Shown here: piece by piece, positions 51,065 to 59,490 of the stretch
How positions within the stretch are numbered: the first letter of the stretch is position 1
Layout of the letters: each line of letters starts with the position of its first letter
Position numbers and translations under genes: made by a program
Notes under the pieces: generated by a model
The model's database searches: none
What the model saw: the letters and a program-made list of their open reading frames with translations, nothing else
What the model was told of the DNA's origin: nothing
Assembly: GCA_900541125.1 (NCBI GenBank)
Contig: UQIK01000007.1
Coordinates: 32,165 to 96,164 of the forward strand
Direction of reading: 5' to 3'
Length of the DNA stretch: 64,000 nucleotides
Origin: an uncultured Collinsella sp.
Lineage (GTDB): Bacteria; Actinomycetota; Coriobacteriia; Coriobacteriales; Coriobacteriaceae

Positions 51065-54000
51065 ATGCTTGATCGCCGTTCGTTACTTGTTGCCGGAGCG
51101 TCCTCGCTAGCGAGCATTATGTTGCCTCGCGTGCCGGGAAGCGCAAACGCCTTCATATTGCCGTTCGCGCCCGCCGAAGCCCATGCCGACGAAAAAGACC
51201 CCTTCAGGGTGCTCGTTCTCTCGCGCACCATGTTTGGTGTGGTCGTGGTCGACGTCGCCAACAAGAATACGCCCATCACGGGTGCCCAGGTCACGCTCAC
51301 ATCGCGCTATGCCGCAGGCAAGCAGCTCACCGCCACGACCGATGACGAAGGCACCGCCATCTTTGAGGTCGCGCCGCTTTCAGAAGGCTACGTGGACGAG
51401 GCAACGCTCCTTGACGCGTACGACTTTAACGGCGGCATCTCCATTAGCATGGCAGGCTACCGCGATGTCGAGATTCCCCTCGCTCGCATTCTGGGCGGTA
51501 CTGCCATTACCGCTCCCACACGTCCGCTTTCCGATGGCGAGCCGTACTTCCGCCAGCTCACATTCGACGAATGGGACATCCAGTACGCCGACGCCACGTT
51601 TATGGCAATGCCAGCGGACGAAGCAGCAAACGACCAGCCCGATACGCACGCCTTTACCGTGCAGGCACATCTGCCACAGGGTGGACAGGCAACGCTACGC
51701 ATCAACAAAGTGACGCATGCCGCGGGCAGCTCACCCGAAACCGTCACACAGATCGGCCAGATCAAGGCCAGTGCATCGGGTGCGAATAATCTGGCAACGT
51801 TCACACTCGAAGACAAGTTCCTCGACGCGGCATCGAGCCTTCTGGAAGAAGGATGCAAGCTGCGCTTTGTCCTCGACTACCAGGGCAAAACCTACACACT
51901 CTCCTCCCCCATGGCCGTTGTCACTGCGCCGGCGGCAAAGGCGGAATCCGGATCGACCACTATCGTCCCCACCACCATGGACCAAGAGATCACTCCGTTT
52001 GATTTCCCCGCGGCGTTTCCCGGCATCGGCGGCAATAAGTTCACGTGTTGGATGCCCACATTTCCGATCCTCTTCGATTTCTCGTTTGCTGGATACGTGC
52101 TGTTTGGCGGAGGATACAAACCAGCCAGCTATATGAACGATTCGGGCAACCCTGATCCGGAATACTGGAAGAAATCGCCGCGTGAGTCGGGCGCCAAGCA
52201 GGCAAACCGCTACCTCGACGAGATGGAGGGGAAGTGGAATCAGTACAAGAGTATGAGTGCCGGTTCGGGCACCGATCCAAGAAACACCAAGCTCCTTCGC
52301 CACCATTGCACACCGCTGTTCACGATGGATATCGCCACACAGCTGTACGGCTCACTCGCCTACGATTGGGTGGGCAAAACCTGGGGTAACAACAACGACC
52401 CCGCATACGGCAATATTAAGGCCCTCTTCCAGGTAAGAACCGACCTCAATTGGACCGAGCAGTTTACCCTAGGACCGGTGCCATTTTTCCTAAACGTCAA
52501 CCCCTGGGTGCTGGCAAAACTGGCGCTCGCCGTGGGTGCCCACACGCACGGCAGCGGCGCGGCGTTTTTTAAAAACATTTCGCTCGACTATTCAAACACG
52601 TCGGGCTCGTTCACCATCCAGATCGGGCTTGCCGTCACCTTTGGCGCCGGCGTTGCAGGCGTCGCTTCGTCTGCCGTGCGCGGCGCCGCATCCCTCACGC
52701 TGTTCATTGGGTACGAAAAGGCAAATGGACACCAGCTTCCGCGACTGCGTGTAGGTGCAGACGTCGATGTCGATGTAATACTCCAGTTCGTAATGTTCAA
52801 GTGGACCACCAAGGCTTGGTCGGGGTCGTGGCCCACACTCATCGATTCGTGGAATATGTCGGTGAACAATGGCGACCAGTATGTGCTCCAGCGCTCTGAG
52901 CTCGCATTGGATGGAGATACGCCTTATACGCTGGATGCCTGCTTCGGCTCGGCCGGCAACGCCGAGGCGGGTGGTTTGCCGCAATTTATCGCATCGGCCA
53001 CCATCGTCACCAACGCCGAACTGCTCGCACGCGCCGAGGTTAAGGCCACTGTCGTAAACGCCGCGCCTGTCGTGCGCGATTGGGATCAAGCGGTCACGCG
53101 CATTGAGCTCGAGGCGGATGCAGAAAGCGACGACACGGGACAGATCGAGCATTTCGTCCATGCACTGATAGAGAACGACGAAAACGCCGCGCCGATGTAT
53201 GAGTACACCTACATCGGTCAGGCAACGAACACCGTTGCCGACCCGAACGCCGATTCTGCCGGCGTGTCGGAGGACGAGCGTGGCGGCATCAAGCCCTCGA
53301 GCGACAACGTGCTGTTTGCTGGCGTGCTCAGCGAAGCCCACATGAAGCTGGCAATGATTGCCGGCGTAGAATGCCTGTTCCGTATCGCCTCGGTGCGCTA
53401 CGGCGACAATGGTCGCTCGCGCCTGGTGGTACACACAAAGGCAAACGGAACGTGGTCCGCTCCCACGCCTGTGGACTTTCCCCTTGGGTTTGGCGAGGGC
53501 GACGTGGAGCGCGACAGCATATACGATTACGACTTCGACGTAGTGGAATATACGGACGGAAGAGGAAACCAGGACGCCTACGTGCTGCTGGTCTCGGGCG
53601 AGCGCCCCGCCGGCGACGACACCCTTTTCGATATGGCAAGCACAGCCGGCATACTGTCCGTTGTGCGCCTGCGCATAAGCAACGACGGAGTTCGCGTGGT
53701 ATCGCACACGTCGTGGCGCAGCATCTCGCGCGGCCGCCTTCAGGAGGATGGCTACCATTGCCTGCAGTGCCCACGCATCACGGTGGGCAAGACACTTGTC
53801 AACGGGCGCCTGTCGGGCGCCTACCTCCACCGCCGCGGAACCACCGCAGAAAAGGCGCTCGGCAGCGAGGCCGAGGTTGCGCTGGAGTGCTTTACCCTGT
53901 GGTCGGACGTTTCGGGCGATAGCCTGACGTTCCGCCAAGTTCTCCGCTTTCCGCAGGCACCGTCGAGCATCGAGCTCGGCGCGCCCGAGAATATCAACGG

Positions 54001-55432
54001 CAAAATGGTGGTGCCCGTTGCATACGAGACCGCAGGCGGTTGTGGCTGTGCATCGTACGCCGTGATCGGCCAGTCCATTGCGGGCTGGGGCGTTATGTCG
54101 CCAGATGCCACAGTACCCCACGCGGTGCCGTGGCCGCAGCACACGGGCTTTTTGGCTACCGTCAACGAGCAACTGCAGCATATTACTTGGACGCGAGGCG
54201 CATCGGTATTTGCAACGCAGCCCGTGGGTGCCGCAGGCTGCGGCCCGGCATCGTTCAGCGTAAGCAACAACGGCAGGTGCGTGCTCTATGTAGAGAACAC
54301 CGATGGCAAGGTGGGACAAACCTACGACGAAGAAGGCAACCCGGTAGCAGTGATGGGCAAGCACTTCCGCATCTTCGCCAGCACCTTGGCAGGCGATCTG
54401 TTCACGGAGCCGTTCGTGATGTGCGAGCTGGACCATCCCGTCGATCAGATAACGACATTTTTGACGTCGGGGAGCATGCTCTCCGCGCTCGCCACGCACA
54501 TTGTGAGCGCGGAGAAGAGCGAGGCAGAACTACACGGCATCGAAGTGCCCTTGGTGGCGTGTGCCACTCCGACGGGCGCAGTCGCTACCTCGGGCGCGGT
54601 GGTGCCCGGAGCAGCAGGCGAATCCTTCATGGTCACGGTGCGAAACGACGGCAACACCTTGCTGACCGCCGGCACGATCGATCTGTACCGAGAGGGCTCC
54701 AGTCAGCCGTTCTCCAGCGCATCCATCGGGTTCGGAGTGAACGCACGCATGGCATCGATCTACGATCCAGAGCTTGCCGAGGACGCTTCGGCCAACGACA
54801 TGACACACATGAAGTACACGCTCGAGACGCTGGGCGCACATTTTGCAACGCACCCGCTGGTAGCCGACAGTGGCAACGCCGTGCTGGCACCGGGTTGCAC
54901 GGCACAGTTCCGCATGAGCTTCGCCATCCCCGAGAGTTGGAGCGACGAGGTGGGCAAACGCGTAACGCTATATGCGAAGGCGCGTAAGCTGGTGGCGCTC
55001 GATCCCGTAACGCTCGAGGAAATTCGACCGGGCGCAAACTCGGCGCTGGGTGCCGTACTGCACGAGCTTCATGTGCCCGACGCGGCATGCGAACGCTCAG
55101 AAGTTCAGGTCGGCGTATGCGACAGCGCGGATACGACAGAACTTCACGACGCCCCGATGACAGCAGACGACGATGGCGGCTCGAGTGGCGGCGGTACCGA
55201 CGAGGGCGGCGGCTCCGGCGGAAGCAGCTCCGGCAGTGGCAAGGACCACAGCAATAACAAACGCTCCGGAAAAGCGGGCGTGCTCGCTGGCACGGGCGAT
55301 GTCAACGCTCCCCTTACGGCAGCCGCTGCAGCACTCGCCGCGGCAGGCGCCGGCCTCATCGCCTACAGCGCCCGCCGCACGGCGCTCGAAAAAGACACCG
55401 CCGATGAGGTCAATTCTGATGAGCTTCGCTAG
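51065..55432 (+). CDS. Giant secreted surface protein with Tat-type signal and LAGTG sorting-like end
   Basis: 1455 residues from the ATG at 51065 behind GGGAG. The N-terminus has a twin-arginine-like signal (DRRSLLVAGASSLASIMLP). A carboxypeptidase-regulatory or Ig-like beta domain follows (PITGAQVTLTSRYAAG ... TDDEGTAIFEVAP). The central 1200 residues match nothing I recognise, but an acidic beta-rich composition fits extracellular modules. Near the end a Gly/Ser-rich linker precedes LAGTG at residues 1407-1411, a hydrophobic Ala-rich helix and an RR-containing tail. LAxTG is the motif of class E sortases of actinobacteria, so wall anchoring is likely. The 20-residue tail is longer than usual. 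Confidence 0.8.
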   Translation: MLDRRSLLVAGASSLASIMLPRVPGSANAFILPFAPAEAHADEKDPFRVLVLSRTMFGVVVVDVANKNTPITGAQVTLTSRYAAGKQLTATTDDEGTAIFEVAPLSEGYVDEATLLDAYDFNGGISISMAGYRDVEIPLARILGGTAITAPTRPLSDGEPYFRQLTFDEWDIQYADATFMAMPADEAANDQPDTHAFTVQAHLPQGGQATLRINKVTHAAGSSPETVTQIGQIKASASGANNLATFTLEDKFLDAASSLLEEGCKLRFVLDYQGKTYTLSSPMAVVTAPAAKAESGSTTIVPTTMDQEITPFDFPAAFPGIGGNKFTCWMPTFPILFDFSFAGYVLFGGGYKPASYMNDSGNPDPEYWKKSPRESGAKQANRYLDEMEGKWNQYKSMSAGSGTDPRNTKLLRHHCTPLFTMDIATQLYGSLAYDWVGKTWGNNNDPAYGNIKALFQVRTDLNWTEQFTLGPVPFFLNVNPWVLAKLALAVGAHTHGSGAAFFKNISLDYSNTSGSFTIQIGLAVTFGAGVAGVASSAVRGAASLTLFIGYEKANGHQLPRLRVGADVDVDVILQFVMFKWTTKAWSGSWPTLIDSWNMSVNNGDQYVLQRSELALDGDTPYTLDACFGSAGNAEAGGLPQFIASATIVTNAELLARAEVKATVVNAAPVVRDWDQAVTRIELEADAESDDTGQIEHFVHALIENDENAAPMYEYTYIGQATNTVADPNADSAGVSEDERGGIKPSSDNVLFAGVLSEAHMKLAMIAGVECLFRIASVRYGDNGRSRLVVHTKANGTWSAPTPVDFPLGFGEGDVERDSIYDYDFDVVEYTDGRGNQDAYVLLVSGERPAGDDTLFDMASTAGILSVVRLRISNDGVRVVSHTSWRSISRGRLQEDGYHCLQCPRITVGKTLVNGRLSGAYLHRRGTTAEKALGSEAEVALECFTLWSDVSGDSLTFRQVLRFPQAPSSIELGAPENINGKMVVPVAYETAGGCGCASYAVIGQSIAGWGVMSPDATVPHAVPWPQHTGFLATVNEQLQHITWTRGASVFATQPVGAAGCGPASFSVSNNGRCVLYVENTDGKVGQTYDEEGNPVAVMGKHFRIFASTLAGDLFTEPFVMCELDHPVDQITTFLTSGSMLSALATHIVSAEKSEAELHGIEVPLVACATPTGAVATSGAVVPGAAGESFMVTVRNDGNTLLTAGTIDLYREGSSQPFSSASIGFGVNARMASIYDPELAEDASANDMTHMKYTLETLGAHFATHPLVADSGNAVLAPGCTAQFRMSFAIPESWSDEVGKRVTLYAKARKLVALDPVTLEEIRPGANSALGAVLHELHVPDAACERSEVQVGVCDSADTTELHDAPMTADDDGGSSGGGTDEGGGSGGSSSGSGKDHSNNKRSGKAGVLAGTGDVNAPLTAAAAALAAAGAGLIAYSARRTALEKDTADEVNSDELR

Positions 55433-55481
55433 CTCCTAGTTGCTTTTACGAGAGACGCTGACTCGGCTCATCGAACATCAA

Positions 55482-55517
55482 AATGGGCTGGTTTTGGATA
55501 CCCAGAGCCAGCCCATT
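55482..55517. terminator. Intrinsic terminator between convergent genes
   Basis: AATGGGCTGG/CCAGCCCATT stem with a 16-nt loop. On the minus strand it is followed by a short T run; it serves the membrane-protein gene and possibly the surface-protein gene. Confidence 0.75.
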
Positions 55518-55522
55518 ACGCA

Positions 55523-56107
55523 TTAGATGTCGTCAGAGGAGTCGAGTTCTGCCTCGAGCTTGGCACGGCGTCTTTTCGCCGTGAAAAACGTTGCGCACAG
55601 GGCAGCAAACGTGGCCGCAAAAATCGTCGCGCCGCAGAACACGCCCGTGGCCAGGTTCGCCAACCAAAAGACACTTTCAAGCGGTACGATCTGCGCCTCA
55701 GCGATACAGCGCATTGCGGCAATAACAAGCGCGAACGCGGCGCCGCTAAGACCGCTGACAAGCAGAAAATATCCAACAGGAAGATGCTCGGTTTGCCCAA
55801 AACGATTGGTATCGACATAGCCCTTCCGCGTTTGCAGTCCTGCGCAAATCAACATCACGAGAACGAGCCACAAATACATGGCTGCCTCGAACGGCGTTGC
55901 AAAGCCATGCGGCATTTCACTGGCGTCGCTGTGAACCCACGCAACCTGTCGAGCTATAAACTGGTAGAAAAAGATCATCAACATGCCAAACGAAAGCAGC
56001 ACGAAACCAATCTTGTAGATCTTCGCGTTCTCAACCTCCAGGCGTTCATCCTTTGGGCCGGCATATTCACGCCACTTTTGCACGATTTTCAGATCTTCAT
56101 ATTTCAT
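55523..56107 (-). CDS. Membrane protein paired with an XRE regulator
   Basis: 194 residues, ATG behind AGGAG that overlaps the regulator's stop. Four helices are visible (IGFVLLSFGMLMIFFYQF, AAMYLWLVLVMLICAGL, VGYFLLVSGLSGAAFALVIAAM and ATGVFCGATIFAATFAALCATFF) with a charged tail (KRRRAKLEAELDSSDD). Small XRE regulator plus such a membrane protein is a common pair in Firmicutes and Actinobacteria. The function is unknown and I do not recognise a named family with certainty. Confidence 0.8.
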   Translation of the reverse strand: MKYEDLKIVQKWREYAGPKDERLEVENAKIYKIGFVLLSFGMLMIFFYQFIARQVAWVHSDASEMPHGFATPFEAAMYLWLVLVMLICAGLQTRKGYVDTNRFGQTEHLPVGYFLLVSGLSGAAFALVIAAMRCIAEAQIVPLESVFWLANLATGVFCGATIFAATFAALCATFFTAKRRRAKLEAELDSSDDI

Positions 56108-56116
56108 AGTGAACTC

Positions 56117-56347
56117 CTAAAGAGCATTAGGGTCGGCGTCGGTTTCGTCTTCCCAAAACAAGTCGTTCAACGTAACGCGCAGCGCCTTACAGATTGCCAC
56201 GCACAGATTGAGCGTGGGGTTGTAGCCGCCCGCCTCGATAAGGCCGATGGTTTGGCGCGTAACGCCCACGGCTTGGGCTAAGTCAGCTTGCGAAAGGCCA
56301 GCCGCCGCGCGTGCCGCCTTCATGCGTAGGTTCTTTTTGCCCGGCAT
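56117..56347 (-). CDS. Small XRE-family regulator
   Basis: 76 residues from MPGKKNLRMKAARAAAGLSQ at 56347 behind AAAGGAA. Nearly the whole protein is an HTH of the YozG-like type (LSQADLAQAVGVTRQTIGLIEAGGYNPTLNLCVAICKALRVTLNDLFW). Its stop is 9 nt from the start of the membrane protein, so they are co-expressed. Three GACAGATAT-like motifs lie upstream and may be its own operators. Confidence 0.88.
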   Translation of the reverse strand: MPGKKNLRMKAARAAAGLSQADLAQAVGVTRQTIGLIEAGGYNPTLNLCVAICKALRVTLNDLFWEDETDADPNAL

Positions 56348-56368
56348 GGAGTTCCTTTCGTAAATGTG

Positions 56369-56435
56369 GACAGATATCCGTTGCAACATGACAGAAATAT
56401 ATTGCATAAATCAAAAGATGTCAACTATATCTGTC
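56369..56435. promoter_or_regulatory. Repeated GACAGATAT-like operator motifs
   Basis: GACAGATAT at 56369, TGACAGAAATAT at 56389 and the inverted ATATCTGTC at 56427-56435 lie in the AT-rich region directly ahead of the XRE gene. The second and third form a dyad around TTGCATAAATC. Confidence 0.5.
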
Positions 56436-56526
56436 ATTATGGAAATCATGTTCGTCATTGCGCGCACGGTGCCCCGCTGTACCCGAAACTGCGCGAAGCA
56501 CTGGCCCTGCTCATCGAGCACTAAAA

Positions 56527-56558
56527 AGGGCTGGCCCCGATAACTCGGAGCCAGCCCT
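56527..56558 (-). terminator. Terminator of the lipoprotein gene
   Basis: AGGGCTGGC/GCCAGCCCT stem with a 14-nt loop, followed on the minus strand by TTTTT. It lies 28 nt past the lipoprotein stop. Confidence 0.8.
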
Positions 56559-56585
56559 GAGTCGCCTGACATGGGAATCACAGCG

Positions 56586-57614
56586 CTACTTGAGCTTTAG
56601 CGCCTCCATCATGGGCACGGCAGCGTCCCAATCAATCTTCCAGCCAATCGACACGCGGACGGTCTCGCCCGTCGCGGGAGCCGTCGCAAACAGCGTATGG
56701 CTCTTGTCGGGACCAGTAAAGCGCAGCCACGTTATACCGTTGTACTCGACCTGGTCGGTTGTTGTCTCCTTGCCTTCGTAGACCTGCTCTAGGCTTGCAA
56801 CCTCTTCCTCCGGCGAGCGCGGGAAGATGCTGATGTTCAGGCGTCCTCCAGTCTCGTCGTGGAAGAAGTTTGCCTTTTCGCGCTCTTCGTTGGATGAATC
56901 CAGCGTGTACCCATCGGCGGCCTCGATGCTGTACGATGCGCAGTCGATGCCCGTTAAATCTGCCTTCTCGTCAGAATCGGCCACGCCGCCGGCCGCCTTG
57001 AACTCCTTGGTCTCGCATCCCGTGGTGTCGAAGTGCATGGCTTCATGATTCTTGGCGGGGGCGTAAGCGTCTACGAACTCGACAGTGATGGGCCCGTAGT
57101 ACGCCGTCTTGGGCGCCCAGAAATACACGTACTCAACGGTCTCGCCCGGACCGATATCTGGCCTCTCGGAAAGGTCAATTCCCTTGTGCAGATCATCGGG
57201 AGCTTCGCTTGCGACGTAGTCGAGCACAGCCGCCTTGCCGGAAGTGAACAACGGGTCACCCGCCTCAAGATCGCCCTGAGCAGCATGCACGTTAAAGGAA
57301 CTGAACGTCCTGTTCTTTGTGTTGTTGTTGGTAATCTTGATGTGCAGGTAAAAGCCGTCCTGCTTCTTGGCATCACCGCGATAGAACGTACCGTGAGCCA
57401 CCGACTCATAGGTTATGCCAGCCACCTCGACCGTCTGCGACTCATAGGCCTTGGACTTCTTGGACTTCTCCTGCACAGGCGCGCCCCCGCCCGAGCTACC
57501 AGCCGAGCCGCTCGGAGCACTACCGCCACAGCCGGCTACCGTACACACCAGCACGGCCGAAAGCGTCACGGTGGGAATTCCCAACAGCAGCTTCTTCGTC
57601 ATGGGCTTCATCAT
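56586..57614 (-). CDS. Lipoprotein with a DUF5067-like domain
   Basis: 342 residues from the first of two adjacent ATGs behind AAAGGAG. The signal peptide ends in lipobox VAGC. A Gly/Ser linker leads to a beta-sandwich region (YLHIKITNNNTKNRTFSSFNVHAAQGD ... PGETVEYVYFWAP) resembling the DUF5067/immunoglobulin-like lipoprotein domain of gut Gram-positives. A second half with SIEAADGYTLDSSNEE and YNGITWLRFTGPD may be a separate domain. It is surface-exposed; the function is unknown. Confidence 0.78.
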   Translation of the reverse strand: MMKPMTKKLLLGIPTVTLSAVLVCTVAGCGGSAPSGSAGSSGGGAPVQEKSKKSKAYESQTVEVAGITYESVAHGTFYRGDAKKQDGFYLHIKITNNNTKNRTFSSFNVHAAQGDLEAGDPLFTSGKAAVLDYVASEAPDDLHKGIDLSERPDIGPGETVEYVYFWAPKTAYYGPITVEFVDAYAPAKNHEAMHFDTTGCETKEFKAAGGVADSDEKADLTGIDCASYSIEAADGYTLDSSNEEREKANFFHDETGGRLNISIFPRSPEEEVASLEQVYEGKETTTDQVEYNGITWLRFTGPDKSHTLFATAPATGETVRVSIGWKIDWDAAVPMMEALKLK

Positions 57615-58029
57615 CCTCACCGCTCCTTTCGGCTCGCAGTTCATCCGTTGCCCGAGTCCCAAGTCGACTCCGTGGCATCGGCCTCCACTATGAGCGTATG
57701 ACGAAAAGCAGTGCCGGCGAAGTGACCCGTGGCCCAACTAGCAACCACCCAGCATCCCCTATGGACAAAAAAGACTCGTATACGCACGCCCTCGGCCCAT
57801 AAAATGAGACGCCTGTCCCAATGTTCGATTTGAGCCATCCACGCGGCACTTTTCGACAGACGTATCCAGCCGCAAACAAAATGAAGCGGGCTCATCCGTC
57901 TTCAAACTTACTCGGGCAGAAACGAGTAAGTGGAATTCATCGGTAAGGAGAGTGGGCTCACCCGCATTATTAAGAAGACCCTCAAGGCGCCCGAGCAGCG
58001 CAATGATTTAGATAGGCGTCCACCGCCCG
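57615..58029. other. Intergenic stretch without a supported gene
   Basis: 415 bp between two minus-strand genes. It contains the promoter region of the lipoprotein and a hairpin CTTACTCG/CGAGTAAG at 57907-57930. An open frame on the minus strand (57641-57895) has no ribosome binding site and an odd composition, and I do not count it. Nothing else is recognisable. Confidence 0.5.
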
Positions 58030-59238
58030 CTATTCGACATCCGACCCCTCCCCCATCAGCCATCGGGCGAGGTCGACCACCTTAATCCCCTCATAATCAA
58101 CAGCCTCGTGCTTTGTTCGCGCAATGACCATCTTGGGATACGCATCACGTATCGCAAGCAGAGGTGCCACTTCGCGCTCAAAGGTTTCCTGACGCGAAAT
58201 GTCATCGCTAACTTGGATATACACTCGCTCATCGCGACGAATTGCCACGAAGTCGATTTCCTTCTTATAAAGCACCCCGATATAGATTTCCCAACCGCGT
58301 CTTAGGAGCTCTAAAGCGACCATATTTTCATATACATGCCCGAAGTCGAGTTTTTTAGTTCCAAGTTTTGCGTATCTGATTGCATGATCCGATAAATAGT
58401 ATTTATCACCCGAAGCGAGGTACTTTTTACCGCCTACGTCATAGCGGCGCACTCGATAGAACGCAAAGGCCTGGCATAAAAATCCGAGGTACTGGGCGAG
58501 CGTTGCCACGGAAACGCGCGTTCCGGCAGCATCCAGCGCAGCCGCAATCCCACTAACAGAAGATATGTTACCGATATTGTCCATTAGGAAATCGCATGCA
58601 CGTTCTAGTTGCACTTTGTTACGAACCCCATGCTTTTCTTCCACATCACGCAAAACCAAGACATCTAGCACGTTCGCAATATATCGATAGCGAGCTCGCT
58701 CGCTAGGATACAAATACGAGCCAGGCATTCCGCCCTCTCTCAAATATCGGTCAAGCGCTTCGTCCGGGTTATGAATTCCGTGATATGTCGAAAACTCAAG
58801 CAAGGAGAACGGAAATACTTCGACCTCATATGTCCGCCCGCGAAAAAGCGTCGCTAAGTCACTCGAAAGCAAGAATGCGTTGGAGCCAGTAACGTAGATA
58901 TCGTATTTACCCGATGCATGAAGGCTATTGACCGCTTTTTCGAACCCAACGCAAGTTTGCACCTCATCGATCATCACAATGTTATCGAAGCCCTCGCAAT
59001 AGCTTTCCTCAACGTAGCGATGCAATGCTCGATAATCCGTTAGCTCCTCGAATTCGAGGAGATTGAAATTGATGCGGATAATATTGGCATCAGGGTCGGC
59101 CTCACGAATGCGATCGGCAAGAGCTTCCAGTAGAACAGATTTGCCGCACCTACGAATGCCGGTAATAACCTTGATGTCCGGCGTTCCCTTAGCGCCAAGA
59201 AGCGCTTCCATATATTGAGGACGTTCGATAATCTTCAT
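58030..59238 (-). CDS. AAA ATPase with DUF4143 domain
   Basis: 402 residues. The N-terminal AAA_14 ATPase has Walker A GIRRCGKSVLL, Walker B NIVMIDEVQ and sensor VTGSNAFLLS, followed by GRTYEVEVFPFSLLEF and a REGGMP motif. A C-terminal DUF4143 nuclease-like domain with GHVYENMVALELLRRGWEIYIG and DFVAIRRDERVYIQVSDD comes next. Members are scattered, mobile genes of unknown role. The gene is noticeably less GC-rich than its neighbours and faces an AT-rich upstream region, consistent with recent transfer. Confidence 0.85.
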   Translation of the reverse strand: MKIIERPQYMEALLGAKGTPDIKVITGIRRCGKSVLLEALADRIREADPDANIIRINFNLLEFEELTDYRALHRYVEESYCEGFDNIVMIDEVQTCVGFEKAVNSLHASGKYDIYVTGSNAFLLSSDLATLFRGRTYEVEVFPFSLLEFSTYHGIHNPDEALDRYLREGGMPGSYLYPSERARYRYIANVLDVLVLRDVEEKHGVRNKVQLERACDFLMDNIGNISSVSGIAAALDAAGTRVSVATLAQYLGFLCQAFAFYRVRRYDVGGKKYLASGDKYYLSDHAIRYAKLGTKKLDFGHVYENMVALELLRRGWEIYIGVLYKKEIDFVAIRRDERVYIQVSDDISRQETFEREVAPLLAIRDAYPKMVIARTKHEAVDYEGIKVVDLARWLMGEGSDVE

Positions 59239-59407
59239 ATCATCACCGTTCTATTAAATAAAAGCTCTTCTGATTCGTTTTTGTTTAGTATATATGAGGT
59301 TCTACTAAATGGAATCAAATATCTATTGATTTCATTCAGCTATTTTTTCCAATATCGTATTATCAGTCTATATACTCCGAACGATTGTTCGATGGATTTC
59401 GTGTTGG

Positions 59408-59436
59408 TTGGAATCGCCTGTGGGCTGGGCTATGCT
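59408..59436 (+). promoter_or_regulatory. Candidate promoter of the topoisomerase operon
   Basis: TTGGAA and TATGCT are separated by 17 nt, about 55 bp ahead of the parE-like start. Confidence 0.4.
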
Positions 59437-59490
59437 ACCTTGACTATCTATATGACTTAAACGCAGCAAGGGAGCACCGAGAGAGCGAGT

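Noticed and set aside
52592..54499. A 635-residue minus-strand open frame
   Set aside because: It is antisense to the surface-protein gene and has no domain or signal. Similar shadows at 5581-6900, 28124-29371, 36206-37522, 43492-45108 and 61855-63219 were rejected for the same reason.
56465..56523. Short frame HGAPLYPKLREALALLIEH ending just before a terminator
   Set aside because: It looks like a natural protein C-terminus, but it has no start and is too short to assign; it may be a gene remnant or chance.
57641..57895. An 84-residue minus-strand frame
   Set aside because: No ribosome binding site, no family resemblance, and it overlaps the promoter region of the lipoprotein gene.
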